Source: Paenibacillus sp. CC-CFT747
GTDB taxonomy: Bacteria; Bacillota; Bacilli; Paenibacillales; NBRC-103111
Reading direction: 5' to 3'
Length of the DNA stretch: 64,000 bases
NCBI GenBank assembly: GCA_030323305.1
Contig: CP106741.1
Location: 3,967,501-4,031,500 of the forward strand
Positions 43,696 through 53,716 of this stretch are shown here, one piece after another. Below the pieces are notes generated by a model. The model had not been told where the DNA came from. It saw only the letters and a list, made by a program, of their open reading frames with translations, and did no database searches. Position 1 is the stretch's first letter, and every line of letters begins with the position of its first letter. The position numbers and the translations under genes were made by a program.

Positions 43696-43715
43696 CCGAG
43701 GGAAGTGACAAGAGG

Positions 43716-44756
43716 ATGACCACGATTTCCATAGGCCTCATCGGGCTGGGCCGCTTTGCCGCCCTGCATGGCCGTATCTGGCGCCAGATGCCCCATGTCC
43801 GGGTTGCCGCCATTTGCGATAGGGATCCGCAGCGCTTCGAGGCTTTCAAGGAGTGGTTCCCGGAAGCCAACAGCTACACGGATTGGCAGGAGATGCTGAG
43901 CCGGGAGAAGCTCGATGCGGTGGATGTGCTGACCCCGGAGCACCTGCATGCCGAGCCGGTCCTCGCTTCCCTGCAGGCAGGAGCCCACGTCTTTGTTGAG
44001 AAGCCGCTGGCGCACACTCCCGAAGAAGCGAAGAGGCTTGTTCAAGCAGCGGCTTCCTATGATCGGCACCTGATGGTCGGGCATGTGCTGCGATTCGATG
44101 CCCGCTACGCGGCGGTGAAATCCGAGCTGGAGGAAGGCCGCCATGGCCCGATCCGGTCCATCTATGCCAAGCGTAACAACGGGAAGAAGTTTTTTCCGAT
44201 CTACAACCGGATTCATCCGGTCTTCATTCTGGGCATTCATGACATCGACCTGATGCAATGGTATATGGAGGACCGGGTGCGGGAAGTGATGGCGGTCGGC
44301 ACCAACGGGACGGAGGATACGAAGGATGCCGGCGCTCCCACCGACCTCAGCTGGGCGATGCTGACCTTCCGCCGTGGAGGGATCGGTATTCTGGAGAACC
44401 ACTGGCTGCTGCCGGACGGGGCCCCGTCATTCGCGGATATCCGGATGGAGATTGCCGCCTCCCACGGCTCCCTGGTAATCCAAGAGCCGGATTATGGCGT
44501 GCTGAGGACGGACAACGCCAAGACGGAGGGCCTCTCGCTGCATAACGGGTTCGAGCTTCACGGACAGATGCGGGGTCCGCTGGCGGCCGAGCTGGAACAC
44601 TTCATCGAGTGTGTAAGGACCGGGACTCCATCGAACCTGCTGCGCCCCCTCGATGCCTTGCAAGCCGTTCAGGTAGCCTGGGCCATTCAAGAGTCCGCCA
44701 AGTTGGGGAAACCGGTACGCCTCGAGCCGCTTGAAGGACGGGACCCGGGGCCATGA
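43716..44756 (+). CDS. Gfo/Idh/MocA family dehydrogenase
   Basis: 346 residues, intact. Rossmann motif IGLIGLGRFAALHG, catalytic Lys in VEKPLAHT, and the substrate-site pair in GIHDIDLMQWYM. It starts 21 bases after the PLP enzyme and its stop overlaps the next ATG (ATGA), so it belongs to the same transcript. It probably oxidises or reduces a cyclic sugar or sugar acid with NAD(P). It is the third enzyme of this family in the window; the substrate is not predictable. Confidence 0.9.
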   Translation: MTTISIGLIGLGRFAALHGRIWRQMPHVRVAAICDRDPQRFEAFKEWFPEANSYTDWQEMLSREKLDAVDVLTPEHLHAEPVLASLQAGAHVFVEKPLAHTPEEAKRLVQAAASYDRHLMVGHVLRFDARYAAVKSELEEGRHGPIRSIYAKRNNGKKFFPIYNRIHPVFILGIHDIDLMQWYMEDRVREVMAVGTNGTEDTKDAGAPTDLSWAMLTFRRGGIGILENHWLLPDGAPSFADIRMEIAASHGSLVIQEPDYGVLRTDNAKTEGLSLHNGFELHGQMRGPLAAELEHFIECVRTGTPSNLLRPLDALQAVQVAWAIQESAKLGKPVRLEPLEGRDPGP

Positions 44757-45497
44757 AGCTTTCGGAACAAGTGTATGTTGTGGGCGGAGGGGATTTGGGC
44801 TACCGTATCAGCAGTCCGTTCGACTGCAATGTGTTCCTACTCGACGGGGGCGGCGAGTATGCCATGATCGATGCGGGGGCGGGGATAAATCCGGGAGCCA
44901 TTGAGGCTAACCTCATCGCGGACGGAATTCCGCCCGAGAAGATCCGGGCTCTGATCCTCACCCATGCCCATGCCGATCATGCCGGAGGAGCCGCCTATTG
45001 GAAGAAGCGCTGGGGAGCCGAGATTATGGCCGGAGCTCTAACCTCCGACATCCTGGCAAGCGGGGATGAGGAGCGGATCTCCCTGCCCGATGCGAGAAGG
45101 GCGGGGGTTTATCCTCCGGAGTATCGGTTTGAGTCTTGTAGGGTAGACAGAGTTCTGAAAGAGGGCGACCTTGTCCTTGTAGGGAGCCTCTCTCTTCGGA
45201 TCTTGGCGGCACCCGGCCACAGCGCCGATATGATGGCCTTCTGCTGCCTGGAGCTTCAAGCTCTTTTGGCGGGGATGCCGTTTTCGAGGGGGAAAGCTTG
45301 CCGTCCTGAATACGTATGACTTCTCGCTTGAGGATTACCGGAGGACGATAGCGGATATGGCGAAGCTCCCCGTCGGGCAATTGTTCCCCGGCCACGGACC
45401 CGCTGTTCTGCATAAGGCGGATGAACCGGTCCGGCAGGCGCATGAGCGCTTTGAACGGGGGAAGCCCCGCTCCGCCTCGTGTAAGGCGGAATCATAG
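44753..45497 (+). CDS. Metallo-beta-lactamase-fold hydrolase (two frame breaks)
   Basis: About 248 residues with the MBL motif THAHADHAGG (residues 67-73), a second ligand His in AAPGHSADM, and a late His in LFPGHGPAV. Two single-base losses 20 bp apart (T4 run at 45264-45267 and G5 run at 45288-45292) break the frame; corrected, the segment reads FGGDAVFEGGKLAVLNTYD with the conserved metal-ligand Asp. The family hydrolyses thioesters, lactones or phosphodiesters; a lactonase would fit a sugar-oxidising pathway. Overlap with the upstream dehydrogenase shows translational coupling. Confidence 0.83.
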
Positions 45498-45525
45498 AAA
45501 GATGATCCAAACAGGAGGCAGGCAC

Positions 45526-46531
45526 ATGACCTATCCCATCATACAGAAGCAAGAGGAAGAGGTATGGGGGGATTGTCTTCCCGGCCGGAAAATTTCTTCT
45601 TCTTTGAAGCTCCCGGGCGATTCGGGAGAGTCCTTTTCCTTCCGGTTCTTCAGCTGGCGGGACCGGCCGAAGGCCCTTGTCTTCTGGTGTTCGCAGGCAT
45701 ACATGGAGACGAGTACGAAGGAATGGAAACGATTCTTCGTCTCTACGCCCAATTGTCGCCGGACGATATCCGGGGAAGGCTGATCATGGTACCAGCCGCT
45801 AATCCGTATGCCTATCGCGGCGGAACCCGAATCACCCCGGAGGACGGGATGAACCTGGCCCGTGCTTTTCCGGGCGATCCCAACGGTTCCTTGACGGAAA
45901 GGCTGGCGTTCGAGCTGCACCACCGGTTCCTGACCCGAGCAGATTTCCTGCTGGATCTGCACAGCGGGGGACCCATTATGCCGTGGCGACCTTGGCCGGA
46001 TACTACCATGCGGATTCCGAGCTTGGCCGCCGGTCCCGTGCCGCAGCCGAAGCCTTCGGAACCGCTCTGCTGTGGGGGCACACCGACATTGCCGGGGGCC
46101 GGAGCATTTCCTCCGCCCAGTCTCTAGGCATTCCCTGGCTGTATACCGAGGCTTTCGGAGGGCAGCGAATCCGCCCGGAGGATTCGGAAGCGTTCTTTAC
46201 GGGGACGCTGCGGCTCATGCGCCACCTGGGCATGCTTACCGGCCCGGAGCGCTGGAAGCTGGATAAGGAGCCGGTTCCCCTTAAAACCATTTATGGGGAC
46301 GGCAATTTTGATGCTTCCGTTGTTTCGGAGACGGATGGATTTTTTATTCCTGCGGTGCCGCTTGGGTCTGAGGTTGCCTGCGGGGATAAGATCGGGGCTA
46401 TTGTCAGCTTAACGGGCGCCGAGAGGCAGGAGGTTCGCGCTTATGCCGACGGGTACCTTGTGATGGTGGTGGGAACCCCGAAGGTGGAGCGGGGACAACC
46501 GTTATATTTGCTAGCATCATTGAAGCCATAA
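45526..46531 (+). CDS. AstE/AspA-like zinc deacylase (M14-related; two frame breaks)
   Basis: About 335 residues. The zinc motif H-x2-E is in FAGIHGDEYEG and the second His in DLHSGGTHYA, with the NPYAY...TR...DGMNLARAFPG block typical of succinylglutamate desuccinylase/aspartoacylase relatives. These enzymes cleave N-acyl amino acids or acylated amines. It starts 28 bases after the MBL gene with ACAGGAGG. The frame breaks near 45640 (T/C run) and in the G5 run at 45966-45970. Deacylating an N-acylated amino-acid-like intermediate for the PLP enzyme is a reasonable but unproven role. Confidence 0.82.
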
Positions 46532-46582
46532 CAAAGACTCAGGATTAGGCATGATCATTTGGCTGAGGATAAGGGAGTGAAG

Positions 46583-47469
46583 ATGACGATGAAAGACGGA
46601 TTTTATACGGCGCTTGGAACACCGCTTGACGACTCGGGCCGGCTTCTGGCCGGCAGCTTGGTCAAGCACGTCGAGGACCAGCTGACGGCGGACCCTTCCG
46701 GGCTGCTGGTGATGGGTTCTATGGGGATCCAGCCCGCTATCCAGGACTCCGAATATGCGAAAGTGGCACGGATTGCGGTAGAAGCCGCAAAGGAGTTTGC
46801 CCCGTGCAAGTGGGGGTCATGGACAATTCGGTGGGCCGGGTCGCGGATCGGATCCGAAGCCTGGAGGGACTTCCCATCGACGGGGTGGTCGCGACCACGC
46901 CCTACTATTTCCCGCTTACCCAATCGGAAGTCCTTGCGTTTTTTACGCATATCGCCGACCTATCGCCTTATCCGGTCTATTTGTACGACCTTCCGGGTGT
47001 GACGAAGACGAAGATCACGGCGGCCACGGCGATAGATTTGATGAAGCATCCCAACATAGGGGGCATCAAGACCGGAGACCTGCCGACCGCCCGCGTGCTG
47101 AGCCGGGCGAAGGAAGAGATCAAGCCGGATTTTCACATCCTGTTCAGCGGCTTGGATGTGTTCGATACCGCTTATGCGTACGGCATCCGCAAAAACCTGG
47201 ACGGCATGTTCAGCTGCACGACGGCTTTGGCGGGAAGCATGTACAGAAGCCTGGAGCAGGGAGACACCCGGCAGGCCTCCGACGATCTGGACCGTATTCT
47301 GAAGCTTCGGGATATGTTCGTGGAGGTCGGGGTGTTCCCGGGCTTTACGGCGGCGATGAATCGGCTTGGCTTCGAAGGCCGGTTTCACGCGGACTATACC
47401 CCTTCCCTTTCGCCGGAGCAGGAGGATAAGGTCCGAACGTGCATGCAGTCCATCGGATTGATCCGTTAG
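46583..47469 (+). CDS. DapA/NanA family class I aldolase-like protein with atypical motif (one frame break)
   Basis: About 295 residues, TIM barrel of the DapA/N-acetylneuraminate lyase/KDG aldolase family. The Schiff-base Lys is in IGGIKTGD and the catalytic Tyr in VYLYDLPGV. The usual G-x-x-G-E phosphate/carboxylate loop reads GSMGIQPA, lacking the Glu, so the substrate probably differs from classic members. The ATG at 46583 follows AAGGGAG; the frame opens earlier. It breaks in the C4 run at 46800-46803; one C restores FAPVQVGVMD. As last gene of the operon it may split the chain to pyruvate or another 2-oxoacid. A terminator follows. Confidence 0.84.
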
Positions 47470-47506
47470 AAACAACATCATAGCTTGGACCATTCAGCAA
47501 GCGAGG

Positions 47507-47529
47507 CCTGCCGGTTGGCAGGTCTTTTT
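47507..47529 (+). terminator. Hairpin terminator closing the importer 3 operon
   Basis: CCTGCC-GGTT-GGCAGG followed by TCTTTTT. Confidence 0.85.
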
Positions 47530-47649
47530 GTATGGAGCATGCCCCGAGGCACGCATCTTCTTGCCGGTGAAGGAGGGTTTGGCGGCGGCCAGAGCGAAAG
47601 AAGAAGGAAGCAGGTTTTCTTTTGGCATTCTTGGAAAGGAGTGGGTTCC

Positions 47650-49987
47650 TTGGTCAATAGGCTCTGGTCCATCGTCCGCCATAAGCATTACTATTTCAAA
47701 ATGGTCACCTTTACCATGTTGATCTGTCTGGTGCCTATCATCGTTATGAGCCTCTTCTTCTACCACAATGTTCAAAGCTCCATGCGCCAGGAGATCGAAA
47801 AGGCCAACGACCGGTATGTGAATCAAATCGTCCAATCCCTCGAGATGGTGGTCAAGCAGATCAATGACGGCTTTGCGCTCTTTATGACGAACCGGATCTT
47901 CGCCGAATTCGAGCTCTATTCCTTGAACAATTATTACAACGAATTTGACGACAAGTACAAATCGGACGACATGCCGGCTCTCCTAAACTATATCAACAGC
48001 AAGGCCGCCTTGCTGGAAAACCTCGATAAGCTGCGAACCTCGAACAAATACATCCAATCGATCTATTACGTCAATTACGACAAGGGACTGGTCTTCACAT
48101 CCGGCTACCGGCAGTATCCCCTTGCCGGCTTCTACGACAAAGGCTGGGACAAGGGCTTGGAAGAGAATACCCTCAGCTATCCGATGATTGAAGAGGTGAG
48201 AGAATCCGTTCAGCCGGATGGGAGTACCCTGCGGGTGGTTCCCGTTATTTTTCGCCCCTTCTCCAAAAGCTACTGCGTCATTATTAATTTGAATACGGAA
48301 GCCATCTACCGGAATATCGTAGGCCGGCTCGGGGAGAGCAATCTCTCCATCGCCGCCTTCTCCCAGAACGGGTCCCCCTCCTTTACGACGCCCAAGCGGC
48401 CGAAGCCATAGACAATGTCTCCCACGCCATCACCGAACAAACCGTGACCTCCGATCCGACAACCGGGTCCCGTACCCTTCACAAGCTCGATCGGGAGGGA
48501 CGGCTCATCACCTGGAAATCCTCCGAAGGCTTGGGCTGGAATATCGCGGGCATTGCCGATTTAAACAAAATGTACCAAAGCTCGGTCCGTGTTCAAAGGC
48601 TTTTCTTGACCGTTACCCTTCTGCTCCTTCTGGGATCCGCCGTTCTCACCTTCCTTAGCAGCAGAAGCATGTACAAGCCCATTCTCCGCTTGCTTCAGCT
48701 TATCAATACCGGAGATTCGGCAAGCCGGTCGAAGGGGAGTTTCAGCTGATCGGCCAAAGCCTGGCCGACGCCTTCGAGGCGCGGAACAAGCTGCAGCTGA
48801 AGCTGAAGGAGAGCTTCCCGGCTTACCAGGAGAAATTTGTCCGCTCGCTGCTTAGGAGCCCGGGCTGCGGAATAGAGGAAGCACAGGAAAAAATGGCATT
48901 CTTCGGCCTTTCCCTGGAGCCGGAGGGCCTCTATCTTCTTCTGGTCTCTCTGGACTGGAGAGAATTAAAGGCGGCCCCGGATATCGAGAGCCGGGAACTG
49001 GAGCATCTGTCCGTTATGGAAACGATGGCCGCTGCCAGCGGATCGTCCCGGAATTCCTTGCTGGTGGAGCTGGCGGATGGGGGGATCGTGGTGCTGATGA
49101 ACGCGGAGGAAAGCGAGAGGGCGGTGGTCTTCGCTGCGGCGGAACGGATTCGGGAGGGGCTCCTGGCTGCCCATGGCCTGGAGGGAACAGTCGGAATCGG
49201 AGGCTATTGTGACAGCGTCCGGGATCTGCCGCGTGCCTTCCGGGAAGCCAAGGAAGCCTTGAATTACCGCAAGTTTGCCGGGGGAAGCGTGGTTTATACC
49301 GGGGATATCCGGATGGAATCCGTAGCACCCGCCCCTTATCCGAAAGAAAAGGAAATCTCGCTTATCCTCAGCATCAAGAATGGCGACGAGAATCAAGCCA
49401 CCCGCATTTTCCGCGATTTCGCCCAAGAGGTATGCACCGACCCGGCCCATGCCTCCTTCACGGAGGTGCAGCAAATCTTCCTGATTCTGCTTGTCCGGTT
49501 AATGGAGACGGCCCGGGAGCTGAGCATAGACGGGAAGGAGATGCTGCCCGACCGCGAGCCCGTCTTCGCCGTCTTCCTGAAGAAGACCGAATGGAGGTCC
49601 ATGCTCGAATGGTTCGAGGGGCTGATCCGGGCGATGACGTCCCGGATTGAGGACGCCTTCGAACAGAAGAACAACAAGCATGTGGAGAGAGCTAAGAACA
49701 TCTTGGAGACGGAATGCGGGGAAGCCTCCCTGACCATGGTGGCGGAACGCCTCAATCTTAACCCGGCCTATTTAAGCCGAATCTTCAAAGAGCACAGCGG
49801 AATTACCTTTACCGATTTCTTGAACAAGGAACGGATCCGTCGCAGCCAAAAGCTTCTTCTGGAGACGGACCTGCTGGTGCAGGAGATCAGCAGCCGACTC
49901 GGGTATTCGCAGGTTAATTCGTTTATCAAGCTGTTTAAGGCGATGACGGGCTTCACTCCAAGCGAGTACCGCAAGAATCGGGGATAG
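47650..49987 (+). CDS. Membrane-anchored AraC family regulator (two frame breaks)
   Basis: About 779 residues. N-terminal membrane helix (FTMLICLVPIIVMSLFFYH), extracellular Cache-like sensor, second helix (LFLTVTLLLLLGSAVLTFL), cytoplasmic linker, and a C-terminal AraC double helix-turn-helix (LTMVAERLNLNPAYLSRIF ... SFIKLFKAMTGFTPSEYRK). The start is probably TTG at 47650, seven bases after AAAGGAG; the upstream open frame covers a terminator. Frame breaks are the C5 run at 48374-48378 and the A2 at 48722. It precedes importer 4, its probable target. Confidence 0.86.
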
Positions 49988-50111
49988 CCTGCGATACTCT
50001 TATCTTTACGGGGATGGACTTTTTTTACCTATGTCATCAAATCGCCCCCTCGCGTAAGAATTGCCTCATTGGCGAGCCCCGGAGGCGGGGCTACCATTAA
50101 GACAGTGACGT

Positions 50112-50156
50112 AAGCGGGCAGGGAAGCGAAGGTCAAAAGCTTCCCATACGCTTTGC
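50112..50156 (+). promoter_or_regulatory. Two-tier stem-loop in the leader of importer 4
   Basis: Inner arms GGGAAGC (50121-50127) and GCTTCCC (50139-50145) are nested in outer arms AAGCG and CGCTT (about 50113 and 50149). It has no T-run, so it is not an intrinsic terminator. It lies 30 bases before the start of the binding-protein gene and may be an mRNA stabiliser or operator. A second strong hairpin, AGCCCCG-GAGG-CGGGGCT, is at 50075-50092. Confidence 0.5.
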
Positions 50157-50181
50157 CGTTGCAAGATACTACAATGGGGGA

Positions 50182-51801
50182 ATGCGTATGTTGGATACGA
50201 AAAGGAAGTCTAAGGGGAATAGCCTAATCGTCCTGACGACTTCGGTTATGGCGGTTAGTCTGCTGTTGTCTGCCTGTGTAAAAGGCAAAGGCCCGGAAAG
50301 CCAAGACGCCGGTTCGGATCCACAAGTCGATCCATCGAACCCCTATAAGAAGCATCTGGAGATTACCTGGATGGGACACAACGCCATCGGCAAAATCTAC
50401 GGGGAAACCCCCATGCAGAAGCTCATTGAGGAGAAATTCAACGTCACCATCAAGCCGGTTCCCATCGATATTTTTAATCAGGAGCAGGTCAATCTCTATT
50501 TTGCCGACGGGAAAACCGCGGATTTTATCCGGTTGAACGGAACCTTGGCAGGAAATAGCGCGATCATGGACCAAGGCGTCTTCAAGGAAATCCCCGAGGA
50601 AACGCTCCGTAAATTCATGCCGAATTGGATGAAAGCTTTGGAGGGCATGGTCGACCCCAAAATTGTAAAAAGTTCCATGTACTATGACGGCAAGCTGTAC
50701 AGTGTGCCTTTCTTCAACTATGCCCAGCTGCAGCCTTGGGTCATGGCCATCCGCAAGGACTGGCTGGATAACGTGGGAATCACCAAGATGCCGGAGACGA
50801 TGGAAGAGTATCACGAAGTGCTGAAACGTTTTACTTATAACGACCCCGACAAGAACGGGAAGAACGACACATACGGCGGCCACGGCTTGCAGCTGTACCT
50901 GAAGGGTGCTTTCGGCATCGGCGCTCCGGATGTGAACTACTATGCAGACAAGAGCGGCAAAGTTTCTGCAACCGCTACCACCGATAACTACAAGGCGTAC
51001 TTAAAGATCCTTCAAAGCTGGTATAAAGAAGGGCTGATCGATCCGGAATCGATCACCGACCAGCGTCCGCAGCAGCGGGTTAAATGGAGCACCGGCAAAA
51101 TTGGCGTTCTGGCCGACCATCCGTGGTGGTATGCCTCGAATACGGTGGGCAACTTAACGAAAATGCTGACCGACAATAACCCGAATGCCAAGGTTGAGTT
51201 TTTCAAGCCGTTTGCGGGACCGGACGGGCAGAAGGCTACCGGAAACATTCCTTTTCCCGGAATGCAGTTCGGCTTCGGCTTCGGGAAAGACACAAGCGAC
51301 GAGAAAATCCAGCGCATCATGGCCATCAAAGATTATTTTGCCGCGGACGATGAATTCTGGACCCGTGTATTCTATGGAGAAGAGGGCAAAGGATATACCC
51401 GGACACCCGAGGGGATAATCCAGGTCACGCCGGAATACCAGAACGTGGATAAAACGGTAGCGGAGGGGTCGAACCAGTATTTTGCCCTTCGCCCGGACAC
51501 GTGGGAATACCAGAAGAAGAATATCATCTATAAAGTCGATATTCCGGCCTATGACATCGCCATGAACAGCCCGGTCGTCTACAACACGGTCAATTTCGTC
51601 ACGACCTCCACCAACAAAGCGGCGGCCAAAAGCGGAGCGGCGGTCAACACGCTTGTCCGGGAGTTCGAAACGAACGCGATGACCGGAAAGCTCGATATCG
51701 ACAAGGAATGGGACGCGTTCAAGAAGAAATTCCTCGAGGTCGGAGGACAGGCGATTATCGACGAATACCAGAAGCAGTATGACGCCGTCAACAAAAAATA
51801 A
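50182..51801 (+). CDS. Extracellular sugar-binding lipoprotein, LplA type (importer 4)
   Basis: 539 residues, intact. The lipoprotein signal ends LLLSACVKG. The body has the LplA layout: HNAIGKIYGETPMQK, FADGKTADFIRLNG, and the Asp-rich NDPDKNGKNDTYGGHG. AATGGGGGA precedes; ATG 50182 or 50188 may be used. It pairs with the permeases that follow 36 bases downstream and shares their transcript. Confidence 0.93.
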   Translation: MRMLDTKRKSKGNSLIVLTTSVMAVSLLLSACVKGKGPESQDAGSDPQVDPSNPYKKHLEITWMGHNAIGKIYGETPMQKLIEEKFNVTIKPVPIDIFNQEQVNLYFADGKTADFIRLNGTLAGNSAIMDQGVFKEIPEETLRKFMPNWMKALEGMVDPKIVKSSMYYDGKLYSVPFFNYAQLQPWVMAIRKDWLDNVGITKMPETMEEYHEVLKRFTYNDPDKNGKNDTYGGHGLQLYLKGAFGIGAPDVNYYADKSGKVSATATTDNYKAYLKILQSWYKEGLIDPESITDQRPQQRVKWSTGKIGVLADHPWWYASNTVGNLTKMLTDNNPNAKVEFFKPFAGPDGQKATGNIPFPGMQFGFGFGKDTSDEKIQRIMAIKDYFAADDEFWTRVFYGEEGKGYTRTPEGIIQVTPEYQNVDKTVAEGSNQYFALRPDTWEYQKKNIIYKVDIPAYDIAMNSPVVYNTVNFVTTSTNKAAAKSGAAVNTLVREFETNAMTGKLDIDKEWDAFKKKFLEVGGQAIIDEYQKQYDAVNKK

Positions 51802-51836
51802 GAGCTGGCCATCATATAGGACAGGAGGGATAGCTG

Positions 51837-52782
51837 GTGAGCGGTACCGCTGTCGGTGCTTCAACTGCAGCTGCCAGAAGAAAGCGTCTGGCTCGTCCGA
51901 ATGGGAAATACGGCTACTATTATTTAATGGCGGCGCCCGCTTTAATCGGGTTCTTCCTCTTTCATTATGTCCCCATGTACGGAGTCATTCTCGCCTTCAA
52001 GGATTACAAATTCGCTTTGGGGATTATAGGAAGCCCCTGGGTCGGCTTCGAGCATTTTGAGCGCTTCTTCACGGATCCGTTCTTTTGGCGCATTCTGAGG
52101 AATACGGTAGTGATCAGCTCCCTTCATATTCTGTTCGGATTCCCGGCGCCGATTGTTCTCGCGCTGCTGTTCAACGAGCTCGTTCACAAACGGTTCAAAA
52201 TGGCCATGCAAACCATTTCCTACCTGCCCCATTTCATGTCCTGGGTCATCCTCTCGGGTGTCCTGATCGAGGTGCTTTCCCCGTCCCGCGGGGCCGTTAA
52301 CTACCTCATTACCCTGTTGGGGGAAGCCGGTTTATTTCCTCGCGGACTCCCATTACTTTGTCGGGGTGCTGATCGCGAGCCACGTATGGCAAAGCGTCGG
52401 ATGGGGAAGCGTCGTCTATTTGGCCGGCATGGCCGGTATCAACCCGGACCAGTATGAATCGGCCCGAATCGACGGCGCCACCCGTATTCAGCAAATGCGC
52501 TACATCACGATTCCCTCGCTCGTTCCGATCATGACGATTCTCTTTATCTTAAGCGTCGGCGGGATTTTGAATGCCGGCTTCGATCAAATCTTCAACCTGT
52601 ACAACCCGGCCGTTTATCATGTGGCCGATGTCATTGACACGTATGTGTACCGCGTAGGCTTGCTGGAGACGAAGTACGGGTTCTCAACAGCTGTCGGGCT
52701 TGTCAAGAATGTGGTGGGCCTGGTGCTGGTGCTGTCCGCCAATTGGATCATCAAACGGTTTAACGAATACGGATTATGGTGA
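51837..52782 (+). CDS. ABC sugar importer permease, LplB type (importer 4; one frame break)
   Basis: About 314 residues with six membrane helices, HYVPMYGVILAFKDYKF near the N-terminus and the EAA loop YESARIDGATRIQQMRYITIP. The start is GTG at 51837 after ACAGGAGGG. The frame break at the G5 run 52319-52323 is of the rare gain type: removing one G restores LLGKPVYFLADSHYFVG. The second permease starts 11 bases downstream. Confidence 0.87.
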
Positions 52783-52792
52783 GGTGAACGGA

Positions 52793-53680
52793 TTGAATGC
52801 TCAGAATCATAGACGGCTCGCAGACAAGCTTTTTGATATAGGCAATTATACCTTTATGATCGGGCTTTCCCTCTTGTTCCTCTACCCCTTCTGGGATCTG
52901 CTGATGCTGTCGTTGACCGCACCGGCTTATGTGGACCGGCTCGGCCTGCGTTTCTGGGCGCACGGTTTCAACCTGGATTCCTACCGGCAGGTATTCCGGT
53001 CCGACATCATCTCCTACGCCTATGCCAACACTGTTTTTCGGACCGTGGTGGGGGCCGGCTTGACGGTGCTCGTCACGCTTGGCGCGGCGTTCGCCCTCTC
53101 CCAGAGGAAGCTGCCCCTGCGCAATACGATAACCCTGTACATCCTGATGACGATGTTTTTTCATGGAGGCTTGATCCCCTCTTACCTGAACATGAAGTCG
53201 CTTGGTTTGATCGGTTCCAAATGGTCGCTGATTCTGCCGTCTCTTGCCAATGCCTGGTACATTATCCTGGCCCGCAATTTTCTGATGACGTTTCCGAAGG
53301 AGCTGGAGGAATCCGCCATCGTGGACGGGGCTAACCCGCTGCAGGTGGCGTACCGCATTCTGCTGCCGCTGTCGATGCCTATTGTTGCCGTGATTGCCTT
53401 ATGGTCGGCCGTCAGCCATTGGAATGCCTGGTTCGATGCCATGATTTATTTACGGGATAAGCATGACTATGTGCTCCAGCTGCTCGTTCAGAAAATTCTG
53501 CAGCAGGACCGGATCGATCCGACGAATACCGGAACGTACATCCAGATTACTTCCCAGGTGACCAGCCAAACGATCAAAGCGGCGACGATTATAGCCGCTA
53601 CCTTGCCTATTATTCTCGTTTACCCGTTTCTTCAGAAATATTTCGTCAAAGGTGTCATGGTAGGTTCGCTCAAGGGCTAA
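52793..53680 (+). CDS. ABC sugar importer permease, YtcP type (importer 4)
   Basis: 295 residues, intact. EAA loop ELEESAIVDGANPLQVAYRI and C-terminal QKYFVKGVMVGSLKG are typical. The start is probably TTG at 52793 after GAGGTGAACGGA, since earlier in-frame ATGs lie inside the LplB gene. It completes importer 4 and is followed 37 bases later by a sialidase-fold gene. Confidence 0.9.
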   Translation: MNAQNHRRLADKLFDIGNYTFMIGLSLLFLYPFWDLLMLSLTAPAYVDRLGLRFWAHGFNLDSYRQVFRSDIISYAYANTVFRTVVGAGLTVLVTLGAAFALSQRKLPLRNTITLYILMTMFFHGGLIPSYLNMKSLGLIGSKWSLILPSLANAWYIILARNFLMTFPKELEESAIVDGANPLQVAYRILLPLSMPIVAVIALWSAVSHWNAWFDAMIYLRDKHDYVLQLLVQKILQQDRIDPTNTGTYIQITSQVTSQTIKAATIIAATLPIILVYPFLQKYFVKGVMVGSLKG

Positions 53681-53716
53681 CCCCGGGAGAAGAACCAGCA
53701 GCCGACCTAAGGGGGA

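Noticed and set aside
47485-47649. Upstream extension of the AraC frame to 47485
   Set aside because: It runs through the intrinsic terminator at 47507-47529, and a good ribosome site precedes TTG 47650.
50075-50092. Hairpin as intrinsic terminator of the AraC gene
   Set aside because: It is GC-rich but has no following T-run; treated as leader structure instead.
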